From NCBI GenBank assembly GCA_025360015.1, contig JANYCZ010000037.1, positions 94,871 through 158,870 of the forward strand: DNA of 64,000 nucleotides. The letters are read 5' to 3'. Made by a program: the position numbers and the translations under genes. This DNA comes from Verrucomicrobiota bacterium. Lineage in GTDB: Bacteria; Verrucomicrobiota; Verrucomicrobiia; Verrucomicrobiales; Verrucomicrobiaceae. The notes under the pieces are model-generated. The model saw only the letters and a list, made by a program, of their open reading frames with translations, was not told the DNA's origin and ran no database searches. Within the stretch, counting starts at the first letter, position 1, and every line of letters begins with the position of its first letter. Below are positions 20,413 to 29,783 of the stretch, in pieces.

Positions 20413-20748
20413 ATGATCAAATTTGCTGTTAGAATTCATGGCGTGAACTTTCTCATTCAGGAGCCTGAGGACAAGAGGTCAAAGCTCATGGGGTTTTACG
20501 TCAACGCTTTGCTTGAGGCTGACTCAAGCGAGCAGGCCAAGATCGAGGCGGTTGAAATGGTGCGCACGTCACGGATTAAGACCACGGTGACCAATAGTCC
20601 GGCCGATCCTCCGCAAATGATCGTGGATGAGATCACTGAACTTGAAGACTGGCCCGAGGGGCGGTCACGGCCCCTGAGCGGTTTCGTTTTTTATGATGAC
20701 CCCCAGGGAGGCTGGCGCAAAGAGCAAAGTACTCCAATGTCCTCGTAG
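20413..20748 (+). CDS. Small conserved-looking protein of unknown function
   Basis: 111 residues from the ATG at 20413 (MIKFAVRIHGVNFLI). The N-terminus reads as a beta-strand-rich segment, followed by a helix with SSEQAKIEAVEMVR and a DPPQMIVDEI motif. No signal peptide or membrane segment is seen. An upstream in-frame ATG at 20365 would overlap the peptidase gene and is less likely. Function not recognised. Confidence 0.65.
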   Translation: MIKFAVRIHGVNFLIQEPEDKRSKLMGFYVNALLEADSSEQAKIEAVEMVRTSRIKTTVTNSPADPPQMIVDEITELEDWPEGRSRPLSGFVFYDDPQGGWRKEQSTPMSS

Positions 20749-20767
20749 GGCATTAGACAGAACGAAT

Positions 20768-21634
20768 TTAAACAGCGAGTTCCAAAGCTTCGACCCCTTC
20801 ATACCGCGCGCATAGAGCTGCGATCTCTTCCTTCTCCATCACCATGAACGCGGTCGATAACGCATCTGACAACGCGGCGGTGGGGGCGAGGGCGTAGGTG
20901 CGGCGGTTCTTCAGTGGCACGGGCATGAAGAGGCGAGGATTCATGATGTGTGCGCCTTTGACGGCGAAGCCGGAGCCACTCACAGCGCGATTGAGCAGGG
21001 CCGTTCTTTTCTCGCCACCCCCGAGGGTGATGGACCACGCCTCCTTGCCGCTCGGCGCACCGCTGGCCAGGATGGTGCTGTCTCCGGCATTGAGGACGAA
21101 GTTGGTGATCTTCATGTCCTGCAGCACGTCGGCGGCTTGATCGAGCGCGTAGCCTTTGCCCATCGCCCCGAGGTCAAAGATCATGCCGGTGGCGTGGACG
21201 GTGACGCGCAGGGTTTCCTCTTCGAGGTCAAAGCGCTGGCTGCCGATGATCTGCCTCGCCTGCTCCAGCACTTCTTTGCTCACCTGGCGTGGCTCGCCTT
21301 CAGAGGTGATGAACAAATCCATCAGCGGGCCGATGGTGATGTCGAAGGCTCCGTTGGTTTCCTGGTGCATGGCCTTGGCCAGCGAGAGGCAGTCCCACGC
21401 CGCCATGCCGACGAGGATGCTTTCATCCGCCTTGAGCTGGCCGAGGCGATAAATATCACTGGAGGCGCGGAAGCGGCTGAGGTCGTCTTCCAGCCGGGCG
21501 ATTTCCTGAAACACCGCCTGCGCCGCCTGCGCAGCGTAGGTTTCGTCTGCGTCCGCGTGATTGATGATCACGTCGAAGGTGGTGGCCATCGCATGGCAGG
21601 TGAAGCGATGGTGCTGGGGGGAGGCTTCGCTCAC
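20768..21634 (-). CDS. apbE: FAD:protein FMN transferase (ApbE family)
   Basis: 288 residues. ApbE transfers FMN from FAD to Thr/Ser of flavoproteins such as Nqr and Rnf subunits, using Mg2+. Visible signatures: the CHAMATTFDV start (like the family AMGT motif), RLEDDLSRFRASSDIYRLG, GAFDITIGPLMD, DLGAMGKGYALDQAADVL and NAGDSTILASG. There is no signal peptide or lipobox, so a cytoplasmic form is inferred, or export is lost. The start is a GTG whose codon overlaps the stop of the preceding Agl23-like gene (GTGA), implying translational coupling. No Nqr or Rnf genes are in the window. Confidence 0.9.
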   Translation of the reverse strand: MSEASPQHHRFTCHAMATTFDVIINHADADETYAAQAAQAVFQEIARLEDDLSRFRASSDIYRLGQLKADESILVGMAAWDCLSLAKAMHQETNGAFDITIGPLMDLFITSEGEPRQVSKEVLEQARQIIGSQRFDLEEETLRVTVHATGMIFDLGAMGKGYALDQAADVLQDMKITNFVLNAGDSTILASGAPSGKEAWSITLGGGEKRTALLNRAVSGSGFAVKGAHIMNPRLFMPVPLKNRRTYALAPTAALSDALSTAFMVMEKEEIAALCARYEGVEALELAV

Positions 21635-23229
21635 GGGGCGGTGGCTTTTTGCTCAGTGCGCAGGGTGTGCCGGTCCCAGAGGGATTGCTCGATCCACATC
21701 TTGAGCATGACACCCGGGCGAAGGCCGAAGAGATCATGCGAGACGTAGCTGTTGCCGGCAAATTTGGACTCCAGCGCGGTCTGCATCTCGGGCTCGGCGA
21801 TGATGACGCGTGCGTCGATGGTTTCAGGCACGGTGGTCGTGTAATGCACGCTCTTGATGTCGCGCCAGTACCAGGGCAGCGGCCAGCCTGCGTCACGATT
21901 GATGACGAGCACATTGAAGGCACCATCTGGCGCGGTCTTCTGCAAGTCGCGCACCTGGGGCAGCAGCCGCATGAGATTGGGGGAGGTGTGCGAGTAAACA
22001 TAGGGATTGCGCGAATCAGCGGCGTACAAATGGATGGCGAGATTGGTCCGCGAGATGAGATAGTACAGGCCAAGGCCGAAGGTGATATTAAAAACAAGCC
22101 GGGAAAATCTTCCTTTCAACGAGTTGAAAATGGCAGCCGCTCCCACGCCCGCGAGCAGCGTCAGCGCATGCTGCGCGCTGAGGATGGACCATGGCGTCTT
22201 GTAGGCCAGTAAGGAATAAATGAAGAACAGGGCCAGCGTGTAAACCGAGAGGAAGACTAGGAAGGCCTGCCGTGCGGGCTGTTTCGAATGGTTCCCCAGG
22301 AAGGCATACAGCATCCCCACGATGCCGAGGCCGCCGATCATCGCCTCGCTCCACACGAGGCCGTCTTTGCGCCAGAAGATGAGCGTGAGGTAGTAGTGCC
22401 AGGGCTTCTCATGGCCGCTGCCACTCGCGCGTTCAAAGTAGTTCAGATAGGTCAGGGCGCTGTCCTTCACGGCCTGCCAGTCCTTGAAGCCGCCGGAGTA
22501 AATCGTGACGGTGGTCACGCCTGCGGCGAGGACGACCCACAGCCATGGATGGGCCGCACGGCTCTTGTTGCCACCGGTGTCATAGCCGCTGCGGCGCGGG
22601 GCGAAGTCCCCAATCATGAGCTTGGTCACGGCAAAGCCGACGAGCCCGGCGACGACATTGATGGCGAACGTTTCCTTCGTGGCATGCTGCATGCCGATGG
22701 CAAATCCGGCCAGCACCAGCCACCAGCGCCCGCCCCCCTGGGAGTAGTGCCACAGCGCGGCGATGCTCAGCGTGATGAACAGCACCAGCGGCACCTCCAT
22801 GATGAAGTAGCGCGAGTAGTACACCATCATCGGCGAGATGCACATGAGCAGCATCGCCAGTCCGGTGCCGAGCCGCCCGAGCGCATTGCGCAGCAGCAAG
22901 GTGGAAAGCAGCAGCAGCAGGCTGCAGATCACCGGCACAGTGCGGAGCTGGGCTTCAGTCCAGGTGGAGGAGTCGCCCCAGCCCGCGAACTTTGACCACA
23001 CGCGTGTGATGTAGTGCAGCCCCGGGCCGTGGAAATCCTTCGGGTCGTACTGGAAGTGGCCGGTGGCCTGAAACTCGGCGGACTTCATCGCCAGGATCGC
23101 CTCATCCGTATGCATGGGGCGCTCACCCAGCGAGGGGAAACGGTAGTAGGCACCGACGACCAGTGAGATGACGGCAAAGATCATAAGGCCGATGACGCCG
23201 AGGGAGTTTTTTTTCTGCGGAGGGGGCAT
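21631..23229 (-). CDS. Agl23-like multispanning membrane protein (TIGR03663 type)
   Basis: 532 residues with about 12 hydrophobic segments. Near the N-terminus, ERPMHTDEAILAMKSAEF and GPGLHYITRVW resemble the first lumenal loop of GT39/PMT-type glycosyltransferases, with the acidic DE. The pattern fits the TIGR03663 flippase-activity-associated (Agl23) family. A role in transfer of lipid-linked sugars is inferred from family only. It overlaps the downstream apbE by 4 nt and is the third gene in a minus-strand run from 26.3 kb. Confidence 0.8.
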   Translation of the reverse strand: MPPPQKKNSLGVIGLMIFAVISLVVGAYYRFPSLGERPMHTDEAILAMKSAEFQATGHFQYDPKDFHGPGLHYITRVWSKFAGWGDSSTWTEAQLRTVPVICSLLLLLSTLLLRNALGRLGTGLAMLLMCISPMMVYYSRYFIMEVPLVLFITLSIAALWHYSQGGGRWWLVLAGFAIGMQHATKETFAINVVAGLVGFAVTKLMIGDFAPRRSGYDTGGNKSRAAHPWLWVVLAAGVTTVTIYSGGFKDWQAVKDSALTYLNYFERASGSGHEKPWHYYLTLIFWRKDGLVWSEAMIGGLGIVGMLYAFLGNHSKQPARQAFLVFLSVYTLALFFIYSLLAYKTPWSILSAQHALTLLAGVGAAAIFNSLKGRFSRLVFNITFGLGLYYLISRTNLAIHLYAADSRNPYVYSHTSPNLMRLLPQVRDLQKTAPDGAFNVLVINRDAGWPLPWYWRDIKSVHYTTTVPETIDARVIIAEPEMQTALESKFAGNSYVSHDLFGLRPGVMLKMWIEQSLWDRHTLRTEQKATAP

Positions 23230-23343
23230 GAGGGATGACGAAGGTCGAAGGCGGAATGACGAATGGCAGGGGGAAGCCGCCGCAGGTGAGCTTACTCCTC
23301 CTCGCTGGAAACGAAAGCGGGGAGGACACCCGGAGAGGCAGGA

Positions 23344-23841
23344 TTACATGAGTTCGCGGCGTTCGACCTCAAGGCTTTGCTGGCGGTTGCGGCGCAGGTG
23401 GAAGCGCTCGCGGGTGGGGGGGAGAGTTTCGCTGCCGCCATGCTCGATGAGCACGGTGACACTTTGCGGATGCACACTCATTTCGAGAAAACGCAGTATT
23501 GGTGTGCCACGTGTCCGGAAGAAGCAGTGCAGGGGGACGTGCGGGTGCGCGGCATTCCACAGCCAGCGCGCCGGGGCGAAGCGCTCCTCGTCCATCAGGG
23601 CGCAGAGGATTTCACGCATCACCACTTCACCATGCCGGCGCGCCCACTTCCAGGCCTCACGGCGGTTCATGAGTTCATTGAACTTGGCCACCAGCGGGTT
23701 CGCATGCGCCTGCTCCATTTCCTGGATGAGTTCTCCGGTATGCACCGCCATGGCGGTGCGGAACTCCTCTCGGGTGATGTGGCCGCTGTCCAGCCAGCGA
23801 AAGAGCTGCTGCGGCGTGGGGACTGGATCAGTGGGAAGCAT
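23344..23841 (-). CDS. Hypothetical protein in the Agl23-spermidine synthase run
   Basis: The ATG at 23841 gives 165 residues (MLPTDPVPTPQQLFRWLDSG). It is helical and rich in Trp, His and Arg, with a WKWARRHGEVVMREI segment and a basic C-terminal tail. No signal peptide, membrane span or known motif is seen. A longer frame to 23991 overlaps the neighbouring gene and its extra residues look non-coding. It sits 61 nt after the fused spermidine synthase-like gene on the same strand. Function not recognised. Confidence 0.65.
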   Translation of the reverse strand: MLPTDPVPTPQQLFRWLDSGHITREEFRTAMAVHTGELIQEMEQAHANPLVAKFNELMNRREAWKWARRHGEVVMREILCALMDEERFAPARWLWNAAHPHVPLHCFFRTRGTPILRFLEMSVHPQSVTVLIEHGGSETLPPTRERFHLRRNRQQSLEVERRELM

Positions 23842-23902
23842 GGCGTCTCGCGAAGTTTGGCGCGTTCGCGGGCGTTCGCAATTCACTCTTGGCCACGGAG
23901 AC

Positions 23903-26335
23903 CTATTCCTTGACCTTGACCTTGACGTTTTGTGGGATGTCCAGAATGCGCAGCAGATTGTGATAGCGGTCCGTCCACAGGCGGTCGTCATGCTTCAGTT
24001 CGATCTCGCTGCCCAGCAGTTCCGACGGCGTGGCTTTGAGGAAGGCTTCGTTGCGCGTCACCAGGATGTAGTCCGTCGAATCATGGTCGCCATCGGCCTC
24101 GGTGGCGGTGCGTGTCGTTTTGAATCCGGTGGCCGCCGCGATCTTTTCGATCACCGGTGCCAGCACCAGATAGCTGTTGGTGATGTGCACGGCGATGATG
24201 CCGTCCGGCTTCATGTGGCGGTCATAGATGGCAAAGGCCTCCTTGGTCAGCAGGTGCACTGGCACGGAGTCACCGCTGAAGGCATCCAGCAGCAGTACGT
24301 CAAACTGCTGCGACTTCTCGCGCTCCAGCGCCAGCCGCGCATCGGACACGACGATCTCCACCTTCGCCCCACGCTTTTTGGCGTCATCGAGGTAGGTGAA
24401 GTACTTCTCCGCAATGCGCACCACGTCAGGATTGATGTCATAGAAGCGGAAGGTCTGGCCGCTCTTGGCGTAGCAGGACACCGTACCCGCGCCCATGCCC
24501 ACCACGCCGACGTGTGCGTCCGCCCGGTCCTTGAGGCTGTCCAGCGCCTTGCCAATGCCCGTGTGGTGGCCGTAGTAAGTCGTGGGCTCCTGCCGCAATG
24601 ACTCGCCCAGATTCTGCATGCCGTGGATGATGCCGCCATTGCTGAGCTGGCGGTACTTCATGGCGAGTCCGCTGTCGTAGTCTTCGGTGACGGAGAGCAT
24701 GCCGTAGAAATTGCGCACGCGTTCCAGCTTCACCTCATGCTTGAAGCCGAAGTCGCCCATGGCCAGCAGGATCAAGGTGAACGCCATGCCCAGCATGGTG
24801 ATGGAAACCATCGCCGGACGCATGAAGCCGCGCCGGATGATGCGGAAGGCCAGCACCGCCAGACAGAGGCCAATGGCCCCCAGCACGCCGTAGATCACCA
24901 CAGGCGGCGGCATGTGCTCCATCTTGAGCTGCTTCTGCAGTTCCTCCTGCGTGAGCAGGCCGTGTTGGATCACCGCCCAGGCCACCCAGCAGGTCGCGCC
25001 GGTGATAAGTATGGCCAGCAGCCACTCCCAACCGCGTTTCACCTTCAGCACGGAGCGCAGCAAAATGCAGCACGCCAGGGCGGCCACCACGATGAGGCTG
25101 ATCGGCCACTCCGCAAAGGTGGTGAACACATGCGGAGCGCCCAGGCTAACGAACAGCCCTCCCAGCGCGCCGCCAAAGGACATGAGCAGATAAAACTCCG
25201 TGAGCCGCCGGGGGGCGGGCTTCAGCCGCGTCAGCTCCCCGTGGCACAGCATGCAGGCGATGAACATGGCGCTGAAGGACCAGCCCAGCTCCCAGATGAA
25301 ATTGGGGCTCAGGTCGATGCTGGCCAGGTTGAACTCATGGCCGGTCAGCCACGTCAGCTTGTTCAGCAGCGGCTGCACGTTATTATGCATCATCAGTTCA
25401 AATTTCGTCCAGAAAGGCTGCTTCTGCAGACGGCTCTCCGTGCAGGTGATGAACAAAACGGGCACCGCCAGCAGCGCCCACAGCGCGCAGATGCGTGCAT
25501 ACCAGCGCTCATGCTCAAAGCAGATGATGAAGGTCAGCAGGTACAGGCTCAGCGGCACCACCCACAGAAAGGGGATCACCGCCACGTCCTGGCACACGTG
25601 ATTCGTCGCGGAAAGCAGCACGCAGCTTGCCAGCGCAGGCAGCAGCACCCATTGGAGCCTTTTCAGCCAGCCGGGGTTGTCAGCCGCAGTGTCGATCACT
25701 TCGACGGGTTTCGCTTCAGCTTCGATGGCGTGATGGCGGTCCATCCACACACCGGCCAGCGAGAGCACGACGAAAGCGCCAAAGCCCACCGCCCACAGCG
25801 TCGTCTGCTCCACCACGTCCCAGTGCACCTCAAAGAACAACGGGTAGCTCAGCAGTGCCAACAGCGAGCCAATGTTGGAAAGCGCATACAGCCGCCACGG
25901 ATTCGCACCCCCCGTGGTGCGCGTGAACCACACCTGCACCAGAGGACTGGTGCTGGAGAGCACAAAGTACGGCAGCCCCACGCTGACAAACAGCAGCAGC
26001 AGAATGCGCAGCGCGGGATCTTCCGAGCCCGTCGGCTTCCACATCTCACTCGGGGCGATTGGCAGCATGGCGATCGCCGCGCCGAGCAGCAGACCGTGCA
26101 CGATGCCCTGCCAGCGCCGTGGCAGCAGCGTCAGCGTGTGCGCATACGCATACCCCGCAAACAGCACCACCTGGAAAAACAGCATGCACGTCGTCCACAC
26201 TCCCGGGCTGCCGCCAAACCATGGGAGGATGAATTTGCTGATGATCGGCTGCACTTGAAACAGCAGGAAGGCGCTCAGCAGGCTCAGTGCCGCGAGGATG
26301 AGACCGGGGACGGCACGGGAAGGGGAGGCGGGCAT
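23903..26335 (-). CDS. Fused transporter-like membrane domain and spermidine synthase-like protein
   Basis: From the ATG at 26335 the protein has 810 residues. The N-terminal part holds numerous transmembrane segments (starting LILAALSLLSAFLLFQVQPI), of the kind annotated as fused MFS/spermidine synthase. The C-terminal part (about 590-800) has a Rossmann-like methyltransferase/spermidine synthase fold with VGVVGMGAGTVSCYA, FRFYDINPDVVRIA and LLLDAFSGDSVPVHLL. The acidic DAFSGDS corresponds to the aminopropyltransferase catalytic region, but polyamine synthesis is unproven for membrane-fused forms. Two upstream in-frame ATGs (26362 and further) exist; the chosen one sits just before the first hydrophobic helix. 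It is divergent from the methyltransferase gene. Confidence 0.87.
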   Translation of the reverse strand: MPASPSRAVPGLILAALSLLSAFLLFQVQPIISKFILPWFGGSPGVWTTCMLFFQVVLFAGYAYAHTLTLLPRRWQGIVHGLLLGAAIAMLPIAPSEMWKPTGSEDPALRILLLLFVSVGLPYFVLSSTSPLVQVWFTRTTGGANPWRLYALSNIGSLLALLSYPLFFEVHWDVVEQTTLWAVGFGAFVVLSLAGVWMDRHHAIEAEAKPVEVIDTAADNPGWLKRLQWVLLPALASCVLLSATNHVCQDVAVIPFLWVVPLSLYLLTFIICFEHERWYARICALWALLAVPVLFITCTESRLQKQPFWTKFELMMHNNVQPLLNKLTWLTGHEFNLASIDLSPNFIWELGWSFSAMFIACMLCHGELTRLKPAPRRLTEFYLLMSFGGALGGLFVSLGAPHVFTTFAEWPISLIVVAALACCILLRSVLKVKRGWEWLLAILITGATCWVAWAVIQHGLLTQEELQKQLKMEHMPPPVVIYGVLGAIGLCLAVLAFRIIRRGFMRPAMVSITMLGMAFTLILLAMGDFGFKHEVKLERVRNFYGMLSVTEDYDSGLAMKYRQLSNGGIIHGMQNLGESLRQEPTTYYGHHTGIGKALDSLKDRADAHVGVVGMGAGTVSCYAKSGQTFRFYDINPDVVRIAEKYFTYLDDAKKRGAKVEIVVSDARLALEREKSQQFDVLLLDAFSGDSVPVHLLTKEAFAIYDRHMKPDGIIAVHITNSYLVLAPVIEKIAAATGFKTTRTATEADGDHDSTDYILVTRNEAFLKATPSELLGSEIELKHDDRLWTDRYHNLLRILDIPQNVKVKVKE

Positions 26336-26442
26336 GGTGGAAAGTGGCTGACGCTGGCACATCACTCCCTTTGTGGGAAGATAAAAGTAAGGACATTGTG
26401 CACAGCCACTGGCAATCCCCGTCCGCCGCGACATCATGCCGC

Positions 26443-27423
26443 ATGCCGCCGCCGCCCCGCCGTCCCTTCCACCCACGCCCCGCACCACCGCGTGAACCGG
26501 GCAGTCGCGAACAAGATGAGCGCCAGCAAGGCGGTCGCGAGCAGGGCAGTCGCTCGCAGGGCAGTCACTCGCAGGGCAGTCGCTCGCAGGGGAATAGTGC
26601 GCAAAACAATCGTCCGCAGGGCAACCGTGCCCAACGCAAACGCGAGAAGGAAAATCGTGCGCAGGGCAGTCCCGAACACGGCACCTCGTGGGAAAAATCC
26701 GCCGACTGGTACGACGGCATCATCGGCGAGCGCGGCTCCGAATTGTATCAAGCCGTGGTCATTCCCGGCGCTCTCGGTCTGCTTGCACCCAAGCGTGGTG
26801 AACGCGTGCTCGACCTCGGCTGCGGCCAAGGCGTCTTTTCTCGCGCACTCGCCCAGGAAGGATGCCAGGTGACCGGTGTGGATGCCGCCCCCACCTTGAT
26901 CCAAAAAGCCCGTACCTACCCCGTGAAGCCCCCGGTGCGCTACCTTGCCCGCGACGCTGCGCAGATCGAAGACCTCGGCGAATTCGACGCCGCCTCCGCC
27001 ATCCTCTGCGTGCAAAACATGGAGCACCTGGATGTCGTCAGCGCTGCCGCCGCTAAAGCCCTCAAGTCCGGCGGCCGCATGCTCTGGGTGGTCAATCATC
27101 CCGCCTTCCGCATTCCGCGTCAGACGAGCTGGGGAAACGATGCCGCGACCAAGATCCAGTACCGCCGCACGGATGCCTACAGCAGCACGCTAAGCATCCC
27201 GATCATCATGCACCCCGGCAAGGCGGACAGCGAGATCACCACCTCCTTTCACCGCAGCCTGCAAACCCTCACCGCCACCGGCTTCAGCGCCGGCCTGCGC
27301 CTCGCAGGCATTGAAGAATGGTACTCCCACAAAGAGAGCCAGCCCGGCCCGCGCGCCGCCGCCGAGAATCGCGCGCGGAAGGAGTTTCCGCTGTTTCTAG
27401 CGCTGCTGTGGGAGAAGCGGTGA
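26443..27423 (+). CDS. Class I SAM-dependent methyltransferase with low-complexity N-terminal tail
   Basis: The ATG at 26443 gives 326 residues. Residues 1 to about 80 are a disordered tail rich in Arg, Ser, Gln, Gly and Asn, including SRSQGSHSQGSRSQGN. From about residue 85 comes a methyltransferase domain: WYDGIIGERGSELYQ, motif I VLDLGCGQGVFSRALA, then VTGVDAAP, and a post-motif AILCVQNMEHL. The core resembles UbiE/Methyltransf_11 enzymes; substrate unknown. The tail is unusual for this family and could bind RNA or protein. The start is uncertain because the tail is low complexity. Confidence 0.85.
   Translation: MPPPPRRPFHPRPAPPREPGSREQDERQQGGREQGSRSQGSHSQGSRSQGNSAQNNRPQGNRAQRKREKENRAQGSPEHGTSWEKSADWYDGIIGERGSELYQAVVIPGALGLLAPKRGERVLDLGCGQGVFSRALAQEGCQVTGVDAAPTLIQKARTYPVKPPVRYLARDAAQIEDLGEFDAASAILCVQNMEHLDVVSAAAAKALKSGGRMLWVVNHPAFRIPRQTSWGNDAATKIQYRRTDAYSSTLSIPIIMHPGKADSEITTSFHRSLQTLTATGFSAGLRLAGIEEWYSHKESQPGPRAAAENRARKEFPLFLALLWEKR
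26536..26595 (+). repeat. 15-bp tandem repeat encoding the methyltransferase Ser-Gln-Gly tail
   Basis: Four successive 15-bp units of the type CGCTCGCAGGGCAGT run from 26536 to 26595. The second and third differ by one base and the outer two by a few more. The unit encodes a five-residue R/H-S-Q-G-S block, so length changes would keep the frame. Confidence 0.7.
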
Positions 27424-27432
27424 GAGTGGGGA

Positions 27433-27912
27433 TTACCTATTGACTGGATCCTCTGATTGAGGTTTTGACTTTGTCGGAGAACCCGGCGGTGGCCTTATTC
27501 CACCATGAATCCAGTTGCGGTCATCCATTCGCGGAACAAGCCAGTTGGTGATGAAAATGAGGGCCGCCATCCAGGCAAGGTTAAGCATGGCGTAGATAAT
27601 GTCTTTGAGACGATCAAGAGCTACTTCGGCCCTATCCAGGTCGTGCCGAAGGCTCGCATTGCTTTCAGCATAGGACTGAATATTGGGGCTTCTCTCGGAT
27701 GCTTTCAGCGTGGCGGTTAACGGCAGTGAAAGTTGAAGGAAGAACAGGTAAGCTCCCAACGGGATCAAGATCCGGATGTACTTAGGAATGGCTGGTTTCC
27801 CTCGGCGCACTGACCAGCTTGACCAAGCAGAAAGTACGAAAAAGCTGATCACGCAGCCCAAATTCATCCACAGGGTATGAATGATAAAGCTAACTGTAGA
27901 GATAATAATCAT
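27433..27912 (-). CDS. Small multispanning membrane protein of unknown function
   Basis: The ATG at 27912 gives 159 residues (MIIISTVSFIIHTLWM). A longer GTG-started frame to 27972 would add a polar stretch. Three or four hydrophobic segments are visible: near the start, around residue 20-30, IRILIPLGAYLFFLQLSL, and MLNLAWMAALIFITNWLV. Between the last two lies a charged helix (SLRHDLDRAEVALDRLKD) that could be a coiled coil. The C-terminal tail is Pro/Lys/Ser-rich. It lies convergent to the methyltransferase and downstream of dprA. Not recognised. Confidence 0.6.
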   Translation of the reverse strand: MIIISTVSFIIHTLWMNLGCVISFFVLSAWSSWSVRRGKPAIPKYIRILIPLGAYLFFLQLSLPLTATLKASERSPNIQSYAESNASLRHDLDRAEVALDRLKDIIYAMLNLAWMAALIFITNWLVPRMDDRNWIHGGIRPPPGSPTKSKPQSEDPVNR

Positions 27913-27998
27913 GGTGGAATCAGAGGATTGTGAACAGCATTCTGAATGCTTGTCAGCACTTTTCTGAAGCACTGAAATTGTGGTGCGGACAGACTGCG

Positions 27999-29099
27999 TT
28001 ACACCAGCCGCACATACCTTCTTCCTGGCAACGCGCGTATCAGCCGCTTCATCTCCAGCCGCATCAGGGTCGAGGATACTGTGGACGCGGTGAGCCCTGA
28101 ATTAGTCGTGATGTCGTTGATGTGCGCTTCGTCGGTGCTGATGGCGTTGTAGAGGATTTCTTCCTCCAGCGTGAGCGTGACGGAGGGGCGGGATTCTTCG
28201 ACGTGCGGCGCTTTGGGAGCGGTGGGGAAGAGGGTCATCAAATCATCGAGCACATCGGCTCCATCCATGATGAGCTTGGCTCCCTGCTGAATGAGGCGGT
28301 TGCAACCGGCGGAGGTCGGTTTGTCGATGGGGCCGGGCACGGCATACACGGTGCGGCCCTGCTCGGTGGCCTGCTGCGCGGTGATGAGGGAGCCGCTGCG
28401 CAGCGGGGCCTCGACGACGATCAAGCCGCAGCACCAGCCCGCGACGATGCGGTTGCGATAGGGAAAGGTTTGTTTGTCAGCGGGGCGATCAACGGGATAC
28501 TCGCTGACCACCGCGCCGTTTTGCGCGATGCGTTCGGCCAAAGCCATGTTTTCCGGCGGGTAGAGTTTGCCCATGCCGGAGCCGATGACAGCGACGGTGC
28601 GGCCTTTGGCGGCGAGAGCCGCCTCATGAGCTGCGGTGTCGATGCCACGGGCCAGACCGCTCACCACTGTGTAGCCCGCATACGCGATCTGAAAGCTGAG
28701 CTTCTTCGTAGTGCTGAGACCGTAGTTCGTGGCATGGCGGCTGCCGACGACGCCGAGGGCGTTGTGATCACGCTTGGTGAGTTCTCCCCAGACTGTGAGG
28801 ACGAGGGGCGGGTTGTAAATTTCGCGCAGCAGCGGCGGGTACAGTTCGTCCTCCTGCGTGAGCAGGGTCAGGTCGCGCTCCTTGACCTTCTTGAGTTCAC
28901 CTTCGAGATCCACTTGTGCTTCCCATCCGGCAATGTTCTCTGCCTGCGCGAGGCCAAATCCTTCAATTTGCAGAATGTCGCTGCTTTTGGCGGCGAGGAT
29001 GCGCTCAGGACTGCCGAAGTGCTGCAGCAGTTTGCGTACGCGTACGGGGCCGACCTGCGGGAGCAGGTTCAACGCCAGCCAGGCTTCGGTGCGGGTCAT
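27999..29099 (-). CDS. dprA: DNA-processing protein DprA (Smf)
   Basis: 366 residues. DprA binds incoming single-stranded DNA in natural transformation and loads RecA. An N-terminal helix-hairpin-like region (PQVGPVRVRKLLQHFGSPERIL) leads to the Rossmann-like core: VVGSRHATNYGL, SGLARGIDTAAHEAAL, VAVIGSGMGKLYPPEN, FPYRNRIVAGWC and EAPLRSGSLITAQQA. The C-terminal about 70 residues form a winged-helix DprA_WH domain (TTNSGLTASTVSSTLMRLE). It is cytoplasmic. The 170-residue gene lies 16 nt upstream on the same strand. Confidence 0.95.
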   Translation of the reverse strand: MTRTEAWLALNLLPQVGPVRVRKLLQHFGSPERILAAKSSDILQIEGFGLAQAENIAGWEAQVDLEGELKKVKERDLTLLTQEDELYPPLLREIYNPPLVLTVWGELTKRDHNALGVVGSRHATNYGLSTTKKLSFQIAYAGYTVVSGLARGIDTAAHEAALAAKGRTVAVIGSGMGKLYPPENMALAERIAQNGAVVSEYPVDRPADKQTFPYRNRIVAGWCCGLIVVEAPLRSGSLITAQQATEQGRTVYAVPGPIDKPTSAGCNRLIQQGAKLIMDGADVLDDLMTLFPTAPKAPHVEESRPSVTLTLEEEILYNAISTDEAHINDITTNSGLTASTVSSTLMRLEMKRLIRALPGRRYVRLV

Positions 29100-29115
29100 T
29101 GAGGCACGCTGGAGC

Positions 29116-29628
29116 TCAGGCGATGGAGGCGGTGGCTTCGCCGTTTTTCGCGGCAGCGGCGGCGGATTCGGGCAGCGCGACGTTCGTTTGCGAAGAGCCG
29201 GAGCCGATCAATTTGCGGAAGATTTTCTGGGGGAAGGACTGGCCCTTTTCCTCATTTTCGAGCTGGCCGAGAGCGGTGGATTTGGCCATCTCCCAGGCCG
29301 GGGCAAAGCCGGGGGCGCTGATGACCATCTGCTTCTCGGCGCGGGCCAGGATTTCCAGCTCGCGCTGCATCTTGTTGTCGGGGCGCTCGTTGAGGCGGGC
29401 GATCTGCATGCGCAGGTTCTCGTTTTCCTGCTTCAGGGCGGTGCGCTCTTTGCTGAGGTCCTGGCTTTGCTTGGAGTCGAGGTCCAGCTTGTCGCTGAGC
29501 ATGCCTTTGTAGCGCTTGAGTTCGCGCTTAGTCTTCCAGTGGCCCCAGAGGGACTGAACGAGGAAAATGCCGCAGAGCACGATGCCGTAGATGAAAGTAT
29601 TCTGGGGAGCGAGGAGGTCTTTAAACAT
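29116..29628 (-). CDS. Hypothetical membrane-anchored coiled-coil protein
   Basis: 170 residues. One N-terminal membrane segment (TFIYGIVLCGIFLVQSLW, residues 11-28) is followed by a long charged coiled coil (about residues 35-100, with KQENENLRMQIARL). The tail is Ala/Ser-rich and ends EATASIA. It stands 16 nt before dprA and is likely in the same operon. No enzyme motif is seen; a scaffolding role would be a guess. Confidence 0.7.
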   Translation of the reverse strand: MFKDLLAPQNTFIYGIVLCGIFLVQSLWGHWKTKRELKRYKGMLSDKLDLDSKQSQDLSKERTALKQENENLRMQIARLNERPDNKMQRELEILARAEKQMVISAPGFAPAWEMAKSTALGQLENEEKGQSFPQKIFRKLIGSGSSQTNVALPESAAAAAKNGEATASIA

Positions 29629-29689
29629 GATTGGTGAAAACTAATCGCATGGGTCGGAGTGTGCAACTGGGCAAAAGTTGTGGTGGTGG

Positions 29690-29783
29690 ACTGAAAACGT
29701 GAGTGTGCTAAAGGTTTGGCTTATCTATATATTCAGTATGAATTATATACTTGCCGTAAAATCTATAACATATAGAATTTATA
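29690..29783 (+). promoter_or_regulatory. AT-rich upstream region of the giant autotransporter
   Basis: This stretch is strikingly AT-rich compared with its GC-rich surroundings. It contains TTGGCT at about 29715 and TTGCCG at 29751-29756, with AT-rich boxes 17 nt further on, and a perfect TATAAT at 29780-29785 that overlaps the ATG. No Shine-Dalgarno sequence is visible. It is probably the promoter, or a site for a silencer of AT-rich DNA, of the next gene. Confidence 0.35.
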
